The translations under genes were made by a program, and so were the position numbers. A stretch of 24,144 nt of DNA, taken from the NCBI GenBank assembly GCA_929200295.1, contig CAKMZE010000008.1, positions 22,183 through 46,326 of the forward strand, written 5' to 3'. Positions 15,188 through 23,334 of the stretch are shown here, one piece after another (the first letter of the stretch is position 1; every line of letters starts with the position of its first letter). This stretch comes from an uncultured Alphaproteobacteria bacterium (GTDB taxonomy: Bacteria > Pseudomonadota > Alphaproteobacteria > Rhodobacterales > Rhodobacteraceae). The notes beneath the pieces are model-generated. The model did not search any database. It was not told where the DNA came from and worked only from the letters and a program-made list of their open reading frames with translations.

Positions 15188-16155
15188 ATATCGATATGAT
15201 CCGCGCTGCGGCAAAACGGATCAAAGGCCATGCGCGCCGCACATCTCTTTTGTCCTCACCGTTTCTCGATGAGATCGCTGGACGCCGCGTTTATGTAAAA
15301 CCAGAGTGCTTGCAACACACAGGTTCGTTCAAATTTCGTGGGGCTTGGTCTGCGGTTTCGGCACTGACTGATAATGCGCTTAAAACTGGGGTGTTTGCGT
15401 TTTCCAGCGGCAATCATGCGCAAGGTGTCGCGCATGCTGCCCGCGCGCATGGGGCTGCGGCGACGATTCTGATGCCCAAAGACGCGCCAGAGATCAAAAT
15501 CGCCAATACAAAAGCCTTGGGTGCAAAGGTTATTTTATATGATCGCGCAACCGAGGATCGCGATGCGCTGGGCGAAGCTTTGGCCAAGGAACAGGGGCTG
15601 ACACTGATCAAACCCTTTGATGAGCCAGAGGTGATCGCCGGACAGGGTACTGTTGGGCTTGAGATCGCAGAGGATGCAAAGGCGTTGGGCATCACTGATG
15701 CGGATGTGACAATTTGCTGTGGTGGGGGTGGCTTAACCTCAGGCATCGCTCTGGCGCTTGCCGCTGATGCGCCTGGGTTACGCCCGCGTCCTGTTGAACC
15801 TGCCGGGTTTGATGATGTGATCCGCTCACTTGCTGAGGGCAGCATTTGTCACAACGTCAGCACCTCGGGGTCGATCTGCGATGCGATTGTCACCCCCTCG
15901 CCGGGGTCTGTGACCTTCCCAATCTTACAGGCCCATTGCCAAAGTGGGATTGTTGTGACTGACTATGAGGCATTGCAAGCTATGGCATATGCTTTTGAGC
16001 GGCTGAAAATCGTGATCGAACCGGGTGGTGCGGTCGGATTGGCGGCAGCACTCTTTCATGGGGATGCGTTATCGGGGGATGCTGTTATTGCTGTGGCCTC
16101 TGGCGGCAATGTTGATCCGGCCATGTTTACGCGTGCACTGAATACATTGGGATAA
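15184..16155 (+). CDS. PLP-dependent threonine/serine dehydratase-like enzyme
   Basis: From ATG 15184 the protein is 323 aa, fold type II PLP. The Schiff-base lysine is K50 in GSFKFRGA. SSGNHAQG is the substrate loop and GGGGLTSG (near 180) the phosphate-binding glycine loop. ASGGN near the C-terminus matches the residue contacting the PLP ring nitrogen. There is no ACT regulatory domain, so it resembles catabolic threonine dehydratase, serine racemase or hydroxy-aspartate dehydratase rather than biosynthetic IlvA. An in-frame ATG at 15166 exists, but the ATGA overlap with the hydrolase stop favours 15184. It lies in the HAD-hydrolase-dehydratase run. Confidence 0.9.
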   Translation: MNIDMIRAAAKRIKGHARRTSLLSSPFLDEIAGRRVYVKPECLQHTGSFKFRGAWSAVSALTDNALKTGVFAFSSGNHAQGVAHAARAHGAAATILMPKDAPEIKIANTKALGAKVILYDRATEDRDALGEALAKEQGLTLIKPFDEPEVIAGQGTVGLEIAEDAKALGITDADVTICCGGGGLTSGIALALAADAPGLRPRPVEPAGFDDVIRSLAEGSICHNVSTSGSICDAIVTPSPGSVTFPILQAHCQSGIVVTDYEALQAMAYAFERLKIVIEPGGAVGLAAALFHGDALSGDAVIAVASGGNVDPAMFTRALNTLG

Positions 16156-16164
16156 AGAACCACT

Positions 16165-17364
16165 ATGACCAGTTTCACGATTGCCAGCTTTAACGTCAAA
16201 AACCTGATCGGTGCAGAAGAGGTGTATTACCCCTTTGAGCGCTACACTGTGGAAGAGCACGCTTGGAAAGAGGCCTGGCTTGCAGATCAACTGCTGCGGC
16301 TTTCGGCGGATATCGTCTGCTTTCAAGAGATTTTTGATGAAAACGCACTGCGTGATGTGATCGCTGAGACCGATGCCTTGGGCATCGCTGCGAATGATGT
16401 GAATATTCCCGATGCATCAAAACGCTATGCGCGCAAAGCGATCTTTCGCAAGCTTGCCTATACGCCCTATACCAATGCGGCGCTTGCGTTTGCACCGAAC
16501 GTGAATGATGGCGCACCGGGTGCGCGGCGTCCGGGTGTGGCGATCCTATCGCGCTTTGGGTTTATGGGCACGCCAGAGATTATTCAAGATTTGCCCGAAC
16601 CGATTGAAATCCCATTGTTTGAACTGGATGGATCAGAGGGCGGACATTACCGCATCACGCGCTTGTCGCGTCCGATTCTTAAGGCGCGGGTGCCCATTGG
16701 TGATCAGGTGATCACGGTCTTTAACTGCCATCTCAAATCAAAGCTGGGTGAATATGATAGGCCCAAGGGGGCTGCGTTTCCACCTGCCGCAGATCTTGTG
16801 AACTATGACCCGCTCGCCCGTGCGATGGGCAGCCTGCGTGCAGGGCTGCGCCGCATGGCCGAGGCATGGGTGCTACGCCGCGCAATCGTCGCAGAGCTAT
16901 CAGCAGGTAACCCGGTGATGGTTTTGGGTGATTTTAACGATAGCGAGCATGCGGTTTCATCCGAGATCATCTCGGGAGAGGCACCGTTTAAGAACTATGC
17001 GTGGATCCGGCGTCATGATGCGCAGCATCAGGGGGACCGCTATAAAGATCATGAAAACGAGGTGATCCAAGACCAAGTGCGTGCCGTACGGCTTGTGTCA
17101 GCAGAAAAGCTATTCGTTCAAAGATCAATGCGCGATATGGTCTATACTTCTGCATTTGGAGGGGTGTTTGAAAGCATCGACCAAATCCTCATGTCTAACC
17201 ACTTCCAGCCTGATAACCCAGATCGCATCGGTGAAATGCAATATTTCAGCGTGCTCAATGATCATCTGACCGATGGCAGCCACCCAGAGGCGCCCTATAA
17301 CAAGCTCGCATCGGATCACGGGCAGATCATGGCGCATATGGAGTTATGTGACGCGAATAAATAG
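16165..17364 (+). CDS. Endonuclease/exonuclease/phosphatase family protein
   Basis: This 399-aa protein has the EEP fold. The motifs are ASFNVKN (7-13), CFQEIFD with metal-ligand E55, CHLKSK, GDFND near 255, and the terminal SDHGQI with Asp-His. It is longer than XthA and has an insertion after the first motif (PFERYTVEEHAWKEAWLADQ). Such proteins act on phosphodiesters or phosphomonoesters: nucleic acid, inositol phosphate or lipid. The substrate cannot be chosen here. It begins 9 nt after the dehydratase stop and appears to be the last gene of the coupled run. The next segment carries a terminator-bearing structure. Confidence 0.88.
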   Translation: MTSFTIASFNVKNLIGAEEVYYPFERYTVEEHAWKEAWLADQLLRLSADIVCFQEIFDENALRDVIAETDALGIAANDVNIPDASKRYARKAIFRKLAYTPYTNAALAFAPNVNDGAPGARRPGVAILSRFGFMGTPEIIQDLPEPIEIPLFELDGSEGGHYRITRLSRPILKARVPIGDQVITVFNCHLKSKLGEYDRPKGAAFPPAADLVNYDPLARAMGSLRAGLRRMAEAWVLRRAIVAELSAGNPVMVLGDFNDSEHAVSSEIISGEAPFKNYAWIRRHDAQHQGDRYKDHENEVIQDQVRAVRLVSAEKLFVQRSMRDMVYTSAFGGVFESIDQILMSNHFQPDNPDRIGEMQYFSVLNDHLTDGSHPEAPYNKLASDHGQIMAHMELCDANK

Positions 17365-17382
17365 GCGTTTTATATTAATAGC

Positions 17383-17513
17383 TTGACTCCCCCCTCTTAA
17401 ATTTTGTTTGTTACCTCCGGGAGGGTTATCCACCTTAGCCTTGTGCTGGGTTGCTGGATAACGGGAGCAAGCCGCGCGGAGGAGTACCTCCATTGCGCGG
17501 CTTGATCTTTTTT
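17383..17513 (+). ncRNA. Candidate small RNA or attenuating leader before pcaD-like gene
   Basis: This 169-nt spacer has no ORF. A TTGACT hexamer (17383-17388) could be a -35, though no convincing -10 is seen. Next come CCTCCGGGAGG (17414-17424) and a stem of GTTATCCA (17425-17432) with TGGATAAC (17455-17462) around a 22-nt loop. An intrinsic terminator ends at 17513. The 7-mer TACCTCC occurs twice, at 17412-17418 and 17485-17491. The first copy could pair with GGAGG of the terminator stem and so act as an antiterminator. I do not recognise the family. Either a trans-acting RNA of about 100 nt or a cis-acting leader fits. Confidence 0.5.
17468..17513 (+). terminator. Strong intrinsic terminator 20 nt before pcaD-like gene
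   Basis: CAAGCCGCGC (17468-17477) pairs perfectly with GCGCGGCTTG (17495-17504). Inside it, GGAGG pairs with CCTCC around an AGTA loop, leaving a three-base ATT bulge. ATC and then six T residues (17508-17513) follow. The structure and orientation suit Rho-independent termination of rightward transcripts. Its closeness to ATG 17534 means that gene needs read-through or regulated antitermination, or a promoter hidden in the stem region. Confidence 0.85.
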
Positions 17514-17533
17514 GACGCCGAACAGAGGTGAAA

Positions 17534-18349
17534 ATGCACACACAGATGATCACATGCGATGGCGTCACGCTCTATAGTCAATGCGGTGGTGCAGAGGGCC
17601 TTGATGCCCCAACACTGGTGTTTGCAAATTCGCTTGGGACCAATTTACATTTATGGGATGAAATCCTGCCGCATCTTGATCCGCGTTACCGGATCATTCG
17701 CTGGGATTTACGCGGGCATGGGCGCTCTGACGTGCCTAGCGGGCCTTATACGATGGGCGCGCTGGTTAGTGATGCTGCAGCTATCTGTGATGCATGGCAT
17801 GTGAAATCGGCTGTATACATTGGCCTTTCTGTTGGTGGGATGATTGCCCAAGGGCTCGCTGTGAAACGCCCTGATTTGATCCGCGGCATGGTGTTGTCGA
17901 ATACCGCAGCAAAGATCGGGAATAAACAGCTTTGGCAAAGTCGCATTGATACGTTGCGCCGTGATGGCATGGCACTGATGGCCGAGACCGTGATGCAGCG
18001 CTGGTTCAGCAAGACGTTTTGCGCCTCGCCTCAGGTGCGCCCGTGGAAAGAGATGTTAAGCGCCACACCGCTTGATGGGTATATCGGTGTCTGTCAGGCC
18101 ATTGCAGGCACCGATTTTTATACGCCCACATCGGGCCTGCGTATCCCGACCTTGGGCATTGCAGGATCCGATGATCATGCGACACCGGTTGATCTGGTCC
18201 GTGAAACGGTTGATCTGATCCCCGGCTCACAATTTGAAATTATGCGCCGCTGCGGGCATTTGCCGTGTGTTGAAAACCCTGAGCAATACGCAAAAATCCT
18301 CAGTGACTTTCTGCATAACATTGGGCATTTAGAAGCAAACGCGCTCTGA
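17534..18349 (+). CDS. pcaD: 3-oxoadipate enol-lactonase-like alpha/beta hydrolase
   Basis: From ATG 17534 the protein is 271 aa. FANSLGTNLHLWDEIL (30-45), the elbow GLSVGGMIAQGLA with Ser99, the NTAAKIG stretch and the C-terminal RRCGHLPCVENP with the catalytic His are close to PcaD. PcaD hydrolyses 3-oxoadipate enol-lactone to 3-oxoadipate in the protocatechuate branch of the beta-ketoadipate pathway. The next gene is a PcaB relative, which supports the link. However, pcaC, pcaG, pcaH and pcaQ are not nearby, so it may be a paralogue with another ester or lactone substrate. GAGG at 17525-17528 supports ATG 17534 over the in-frame GTG 17528. Confidence 0.82.
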   Translation: MHTQMITCDGVTLYSQCGGAEGLDAPTLVFANSLGTNLHLWDEILPHLDPRYRIIRWDLRGHGRSDVPSGPYTMGALVSDAAAICDAWHVKSAVYIGLSVGGMIAQGLAVKRPDLIRGMVLSNTAAKIGNKQLWQSRIDTLRRDGMALMAETVMQRWFSKTFCASPQVRPWKEMLSATPLDGYIGVCQAIAGTDFYTPTSGLRIPTLGIAGSDDHATPVDLVRETVDLIPGSQFEIMRRCGHLPCVENPEQYAKILSDFLHNIGHLEANAL

Positions 18350-18360
18350 AAGTTATTCGC

Positions 18361-19080
18361 ATGCCAGCCACACCTTTTGATAGCGCAATTTGGCGCGGCC
18401 TTTTGGCCGATGCCACGCTTGGTGCATTGCTCACCGATACCGCGCAGCTACGCGCAGAGCTGTTGGTGATGGGTACGCTGGCCCTGACCCAAGCCAAGGC
18501 AGGGCTGATCCCCGAGATCAGCGCCAAAGCGATCCAGCGTGCCGCACTTGAGGTGCAGGTTGATCCTGGCGCACTCGCCGCTGAAACGGCGCAAAACGGC
18601 TCCAGCGAGGGTGCTTTGGTGTCCCAGTTCCGGGCCGAGATGAAAGCACCAGAGCATGCGCAATGGGTGCATTATCAAAGCGATTATGCAGATACGCAGG
18701 CCACCGCGCTGTCACTGCGTTTGCGGCAGATGTTAGCCTATTACGAAACGCTATTGGCAGAGGCGGATCAGCAAACGCTACAATCGTTAAAACCCCAAGT
18801 GCTATTAGCCTACCACAGCATCCCGGAGATCCGTAGCGAATTGGCGATAGGTCTTGGCCTTGCAGATGCCAAAGGCGTGTCGCAATCCCAAGCGGTCGCG
18901 GCCCTTGCGCAGTGGATGGGCGAGATCGCGCAAGCAATTGCGCCCAGCTCGCAGATGCAACATGCGCTGAAAGAGATTATGCCAGCACATGTCAGCTTGC
19001 TCACTTCACACGCATCGCCGCAGGTGATTGCATTTATCCTGCCGCAGCTTTGTCTTAGCTTTGGAACCTTGTTAAAATGA
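18361..19080 (+). CDS. Internally shortened PcaB-like (fumarase/ASL superfamily) protein
   Basis: The 239-aa product begins and ends like alphaproteobacterial PcaB (3-carboxy-cis,cis-muconate cycloisomerase, typically 350 aa or more). The N-terminal helices match, as does the C-terminal LPQLCLSFGTLLK. Two internal parts seem to be missing: a middle segment after about residue 140, and the signature loop (G-S-S-x-M-P-x-K-x-N) near the C-terminus. The TSQD-containing motif is altered: HYQSDYADTQATALSLRLR stands where H-x-G-A-T-S-Q-D is expected. Catalysis by the usual mechanism is therefore doubtful. It begins 11 nt after pcaD-like, and its stop overlaps the next ATG. The intact frame and coupling argue for a maintained protein rather than a fresh pseudogene. 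Confidence 0.78.
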   Translation: MPATPFDSAIWRGLLADATLGALLTDTAQLRAELLVMGTLALTQAKAGLIPEISAKAIQRAALEVQVDPGALAAETAQNGSSEGALVSQFRAEMKAPEHAQWVHYQSDYADTQATALSLRLRQMLAYYETLLAEADQQTLQSLKPQVLLAYHSIPEIRSELAIGLGLADAKGVSQSQAVAALAQWMGEIAQAIAPSSQMQHALKEIMPAHVSLLTSHASPQVIAFILPQLCLSFGTLLK

Positions 19081-20288
19081 ACACACGTCTTGCGACCAGT
19101 TTTATTCTGATCACCGTGGTGATTGATAGCATGGGCATTGGGTTGATTATGCCAGCCATGCCGGATTTGATCCGTGAGATTGAAGGCGGCGATCTGGCGC
19201 AAGCCGCAGTGTGGGGCGGTGTTCTGGCTACTATTTTTGCGGTGATGCAGTTTCTCTTTGGTCCCACAATCGGGAGCATCTCAGACAGGTACGGTCGCAG
19301 GCCTGTATTGTTGGTTGCCTTGGTCGTGATGGCGCTGGATTATGTGTTGATGGCCATCGCGGGGACGATGTGGCTCTTGATTATCGGGCGCATCATCGGC
19401 GGGATTACCGAAGCCACAGCGGCAGCCTATATGGCAGATGTTTCAAAGCCCGAGGAAAAGGCTGCGAATTTTGGTCTTATTGGTGCAGCATTCGGCGTTG
19501 GGTTCGTGCTTGGTCCCTTGATTGGTGGATTGCTCGCAGAATACGGCACCCGCGCCCCGTTTTGGGCGGCAGCAGTGCTGGCCGGGGCGAATGCGATTTT
19601 TGGGTATTTTGTCCTGCCCGAGACGGTCACAGATCGTATCCGGCGTCCGTTCTCCTGGCGGCGTGCAAACCCAATCGGTGCGTTTAAACATATTGGCGAA
19701 TTGCCCGGGCTTAAGCGTTTGATGTTGATCATCTTTGTTTATGCGATTGCATTCTTTGTCTATCCCGGGGTTTGGGCCTATTTTGGTGCGCTTCAGTTTG
19801 GCTGGGGGCCGGGGATGATTGGTCTGTCGCTTGGCATATTCGGGATCGGGATCGCGGTTGTTCAAGGTTTATTGATGAAGCCGCTACTGCGGCTCTTGGG
19901 TGAACGGAATGCTGTGATTGTGGGGCTGAGCATTGATATTGTGGCCTTTGTGGCACTGGGCTTTGTTACAAATGGCTGGATTGCGCTGGCGTTGACGCCT
20001 TTAACCGCGCTGGGCTCAATCGCGGGGCCTGCATTGCAAGGCATTATGTCACGCGCTGCGGCAGATGATCAGCAGGGCGAGTTGCAGGGCGCGTTGGCCT
20101 CGATCAACGCGGTGGCCACGATTGCGGCGCCTTTGGTCATGACCCAAACCTTTTTCTACTTTACCAGAGACAACGCGCCGTTTCTGTTGCCCGGTGCGCC
20201 ATTTCTGCTCTCTGCCGTGTTGACCTTGGGGTGTATTGGAATCTTTCTCACCACGATGCGGCCAGAGCTGCGTGAAAACAGTGATTAG
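19077..20288 (+). CDS. MFS drug/H+ antiporter, TetA-like
   Basis: This 403-aa, 12-TM protein belongs to the DHA1 exporter group. It has motif A GSISDRYGRRP (66-76) and the exporter motif C region GAAFGVGFVLGPLIGGLL (near 137-154). Before it lies a conserved GRIIGGITEATAAAYMADV. The early MGIGLIMPAMPDLIRE is typical of TCR/Tet-type proteins in proteobacteria. Many such chromosomal genes have no demonstrated role in tetracycline resistance, so the cargo is unassigned. The ATG overlaps the stop of the PcaB-like gene as ATGA, so it belongs to the pcaD-like transcript. Export of an aromatic or lactone compound is one possible role. Confidence 0.9.
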   Translation: MNTRLATSFILITVVIDSMGIGLIMPAMPDLIREIEGGDLAQAAVWGGVLATIFAVMQFLFGPTIGSISDRYGRRPVLLVALVVMALDYVLMAIAGTMWLLIIGRIIGGITEATAAAYMADVSKPEEKAANFGLIGAAFGVGFVLGPLIGGLLAEYGTRAPFWAAAVLAGANAIFGYFVLPETVTDRIRRPFSWRRANPIGAFKHIGELPGLKRLMLIIFVYAIAFFVYPGVWAYFGALQFGWGPGMIGLSLGIFGIGIAVVQGLLMKPLLRLLGERNAVIVGLSIDIVAFVALGFVTNGWIALALTPLTALGSIAGPALQGIMSRAAADDQQGELQGALASINAVATIAAPLVMTQTFFYFTRDNAPFLLPGAPFLLSAVLTLGCIGIFLTTMRPELRENSD

Positions 20289-20368
20289 ATTATCAGAAAT
20301 TGCTCTTGCTATTCGGATGCAGACCCGCAAACCTGCGCTGAAAACGAACCGATCAGGACCTATACCAT

Positions 20369-21457
20369 ATGCCTAAAATCAAAGCCGCCGTTTGCCATGA
20401 CTTTGGCGCACCTCTGAGTGTGGAAGAGGTCGAATTACGCAGCCCGCAAGCCGGTGAGGTCGAGGTCAAGCTCAAGGCCTGTGCGATCTGTCATTCTGAT
20501 ATTTCATATGCAGATGGGATCTGGGGTGGCTCATTGCCTGCGGTGTATGGGCATGAGGCCGCGGGTCATGTGACGGCACTTGGCGACGGGGTCAATGGCA
20601 TTGCGCTTGGCGATCCGGTTGTTGTGACCTTGATCCGCGCCTGTGGCAGTTGCCCGTCGTGTTCTGCGGGGAAGCCCACGATTTGTGAAACCGGGTATGA
20701 TGGCGATTTTGGGCCGCTGAAAACAGCGGATGGGGGTAAGCTGCATCAGGCGATGGCAGCCGGGGCCTTTGCAGAAAAGGTTGTGGTGGATCAAAGCCAG
20801 ATCGTGCCACTGCCCCCTGAAATGCCGCTTGATGCGGCGTCGCTACTCGCGTGCGGTGTGATCACTGGCGTTGGCGCGGTTGTGAATGCCGCTGGCATGC
20901 GCGCGGGGCAGGATTGCGTGGTGATCGGTGCGGGCGGAGTTGGGCTCAATGCGATCCAAGGCGCGCGGATCGCAGGTGCGCGCCGTATCGTCGCGGTAGA
21001 TATGAGTGAAGACAAGCTTGCGATTGCCCGCGAATTTGGCGCAACCGATGGTGTCCTTGCCACAGAAGAGACCCCGTGGCGCAGCGCCAAACAGGCGCTT
21101 GGGCGCGGGGCGGATGCGGTCTTTGTCACTGTGGGGGCGATCCCTGCTTTTGACACTGCACCAAAATATCTTGCTGCGGGTGGTAAGGTTGTGATGGTTG
21201 GCATGCCTGCCTCTGGCGCGATGTCTACTTATGAGCCCGCGATGGTCGCTGCGGTTGGCCAGGGTTTTGTTGGCTCAAAAATGGGCGACACAGTGATCAA
21301 GCGCGATATCCCGTGGATGGTTGATCTTTATCAGCAGGGGCGGCTCAAACTGGATGAGCTGATCTCAGGCCGCTGGTCACTCGCAGATATCAACGAGGCG
21401 ATTGCCGACACTAAGACAGGCGCTGCAAAGCGCAATGTGATTATTTTTGATGAGTAA
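20369..21457 (+). CDS. Zinc-dependent alcohol dehydrogenase
   Basis: This 362-aa medium-chain dehydrogenase has a GroES-like domain. Catalytic-zinc ligands are C41 (ICHSD), H62-E63 (GHEAAG) and C162 (LLACGV). The full structural-zinc set is C92, C95, C98 and C106 (CGSCPSC to TIC). The Rossmann loop is GAGGVG (187-192), and VAVDMSEDK places an Asp after the second strand, pointing to NAD rather than NADP. The layout is closest to class III-type or aryl-alcohol-type dehydrogenases, but the GSH-dependent formaldehyde signature is not evident. It lies 80 nt after the MFS gene and 12 nt before the enolase-superfamily gene, likely an operon with the latter. Confidence 0.92.
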   Translation: MPKIKAAVCHDFGAPLSVEEVELRSPQAGEVEVKLKACAICHSDISYADGIWGGSLPAVYGHEAAGHVTALGDGVNGIALGDPVVVTLIRACGSCPSCSAGKPTICETGYDGDFGPLKTADGGKLHQAMAAGAFAEKVVVDQSQIVPLPPEMPLDAASLLACGVITGVGAVVNAAGMRAGQDCVVIGAGGVGLNAIQGARIAGARRIVAVDMSEDKLAIAREFGATDGVLATEETPWRSAKQALGRGADAVFVTVGAIPAFDTAPKYLAAGGKVVMVGMPASGAMSTYEPAMVAAVGQGFVGSKMGDTVIKRDIPWMVDLYQQGRLKLDELISGRWSLADINEAIADTKTGAAKRNVIIFDE

Positions 21458-21469
21458 AAGAGCCACCTG

Positions 21470-22696
21470 ATGAAGCTTCAAGACCTCGACATTATCGTGA
21501 CCAGCCCACCTGCACCCGGATGGGGCGGGCGCTATTGGATCTTGGTCAAAGTGACGACAGACACTGGGATCATTGGTTGGGGCGAATGCTATGCCGCCAG
21601 CATCGGCCCCGCGGCCATGCGCGCTGTGATCGAGGATGTTTTTGCACGCCATATGCAAGGGCAATCACCCGAAGATATCGAGCTGATGTTTCGCCGTGTT
21701 TATTCCGCAGGATTTACCCAACGCCCGGACCTCACAGTGATGGGCGCGTGGTCCGGGCTTGAGATCGCATGCTGGGATATCTTGGGCAAGGATCGGGATC
21801 GCCCGGTGCATGCGCTGATCGGTGGGCGAATGAATGATCGTATCCGCGCCTATACGTATCTTTATCCGCAAGAGGGCCATCAGCTTCCTGCGTTCTGGGC
21901 TGATCCTGATATGGCAGCCGAGGCAGCGTGTGCCATGGTGGCTCAGGGGTATACAGCGGTGAAATTTGACCCTGCAGGTCCTTATACGATGCGTGGCGGG
22001 CATATGCCGTCGCTGCATGATATCTCGCTCTCGGTCGCGTTTTGCGCAAAAATCCGGGCGGCAGTTGGGGATCGTGCGGATCTTCTTTTCGGCACGCATG
22101 GGCAGTTTAGCACGGCGGGGGCGATCCGGCTTGGCACAGCCATTGCGCCCTATAGCCCCTTGTGGTTCGAAGAACCCATCCCGCCTGACACACCCGCAGA
22201 GCTATCCAAAGTGGCAGAAGCAGTGCATATCCCTGTCGCTGTAGGTGAGCGGCTGACAACAAAGCATGAGTTTGCAGCGGCCTTACAAAACGGGGCTGAG
22301 ATATTGCAACCTGCCTTGGGCCGGGCAGGGGGCATATGGGAAGCTAAAAAAATTGCTGCGATTGCCGAAGTGCATAATGCGCAGATGGCACCGCATCTTT
22401 ATGCAGGGCCCATTGAATGGGCCGCGAATATTCAGCTGGCTGCAGCTATTCCAAATATTCTCATGGCGGAAACGATTGAAACACCGTTTCATGACGCGCT
22501 GATCAAAAACAGCCTGACGGTTGAAAACGGATATATCCCCGTACCCCAGGCCGCAGGTTTGGGCATTGAGGTTGATGAAGCCCTCGCGCGGGCGCATCCC
22601 TATACGGGCGATGGCCTGCATTTAGAAATGCAGGCTGATCCCATTGGGTATCATGATGTGAACGCATTTGCAGGCGGCGCACCGGTGAAGGCATAA
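21470..22696 (+). CDS. Mandelate racemase/muconate lactonizing family protein (sugar-acid dehydratase-like)
   Basis: This 408-aa enolase-superfamily protein has an N-terminal capping domain (1-120) and a barrel. Candidate active-site residues are K165 and D167 in AVKFDPAGP, H210 in GTHGQ, E234/E235 in WFEEP, E260 in GERL and H309 in APHLY. The family resembles galactonate and mannonate dehydratases, so dehydration of an aldonic acid is likely. The first canonical metal ligand, an Asp in D-x-H-G of galactonate dehydratase, appears here as GTHG. The Asp of the usual His-Asp dyad also seems replaced (QPALG). These may be subfamily traits. It is paired with the upstream alcohol dehydrogenase. A KDG-type aldolase partner could be the DHDPS-family gene, but that is far away. 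Confidence 0.86.
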   Translation: MKLQDLDIIVTSPPAPGWGGRYWILVKVTTDTGIIGWGECYAASIGPAAMRAVIEDVFARHMQGQSPEDIELMFRRVYSAGFTQRPDLTVMGAWSGLEIACWDILGKDRDRPVHALIGGRMNDRIRAYTYLYPQEGHQLPAFWADPDMAAEAACAMVAQGYTAVKFDPAGPYTMRGGHMPSLHDISLSVAFCAKIRAAVGDRADLLFGTHGQFSTAGAIRLGTAIAPYSPLWFEEPIPPDTPAELSKVAEAVHIPVAVGERLTTKHEFAAALQNGAEILQPALGRAGGIWEAKKIAAIAEVHNAQMAPHLYAGPIEWAANIQLAAAIPNILMAETIETPFHDALIKNSLTVENGYIPVPQAAGLGIEVDEALARAHPYTGDGLHLEMQADPIGYHDVNAFAGGAPVKA

Positions 22697-22707
22697 GCCC
22701 ACGCGCC

Positions 22708-23334
22708 TTATCGTGGTGGTTTATCACCGTCACTGGCCATCACAAGAACCCAGGTTTTTCTATTGCCGCCAGCAATGCCCAACCCGAATTCTTCAAAATA
22801 TTGCCCATTCAACACAGCGTTATGGCCGGGGGAGTTTTGCCAAGCTTTGAGCACGACCTCTTCGCTAGGATGACCTTGCGCGATGTTTTCACCCATAACC
22901 CATGCTCTGTAATCCGCCGCTAAAATACGATCTTGCAGGGTGCGCCCATCAAGCGATCTGTGACTGAAATAATTGTTGTCGACCATATCCTGCGCATGCG
23001 CTTGTGCGGCCTTATCCAGCCTTGTGCTGTGGCTCACATATCCCAAGCCATTGCCAAGCCGCACCCCGTTGATCAGGCTCGCAAAGTTTGCGTCTGGCGG
23101 TGTTGGTTTTGGTTTTGGTTTAACGACACTGACGTCATCATCCTTGATAGGATCGTTGAGATTATCACCGGTGTCAGTCTCATCTGCAATCGTACCACTT
23201 AGCACATCAGTTGTTGGAACTGGATCAGATGGGATCGGGTTGGTTCTATTGATGCGTGTGGGGCTGCTTGTCGACCCAACAACGCAGGCAGAAAGGGCGA
23301 TGAAGCCCAAAATCGAAATCGTACTCTTTAACAT
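22708..23334 (-). CDS. CAP-domain lipoprotein
   Basis: From ATG 23334 the protein is 208 aa. It has a lipoprotein signal peptide with lipobox LSAC (Cys17), so it is membrane-anchored and extracytoplasmic. A disordered Thr/Asp/Pro linker (20-85) ends in KPKPKPTPP. A CAP/SCP domain follows (about 86-205), with the typical HAQDMVDNNYFSH, GENIAQG and SPGHNAVLNG blocks. These include the His and Glu residues that form the CAP cavity. Bacterial members resemble YkwD. Function is not defined; roles in adhesion, envelope or lipid binding are proposed for the superfamily. GTG 23340 is an alternative start, but AGGA before ATG 23334 suits the latter. It converges on the enolase-superfamily gene across 11 nt. 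Confidence 0.9.
   Translation of the reverse strand: MLKSTISILGFIALSACVVGSTSSPTRINRTNPIPSDPVPTTDVLSGTIADETDTGDNLNDPIKDDDVSVVKPKPKPTPPDANFASLINGVRLGNGLGYVSHSTRLDKAAQAHAQDMVDNNYFSHRSLDGRTLQDRILAADYRAWVMGENIAQGHPSEEVVLKAWQNSPGHNAVLNGQYFEEFGLGIAGGNRKTWVLVMASDGDKPPR

Noticed and set aside
18361..19080. Frameshifted or edge-truncated pcaB pseudogene
   Set aside because: Both termini are PcaB-like, the frame is open throughout and the stop is coupled to the next start, so internal shortening fits better than a recent frameshift.
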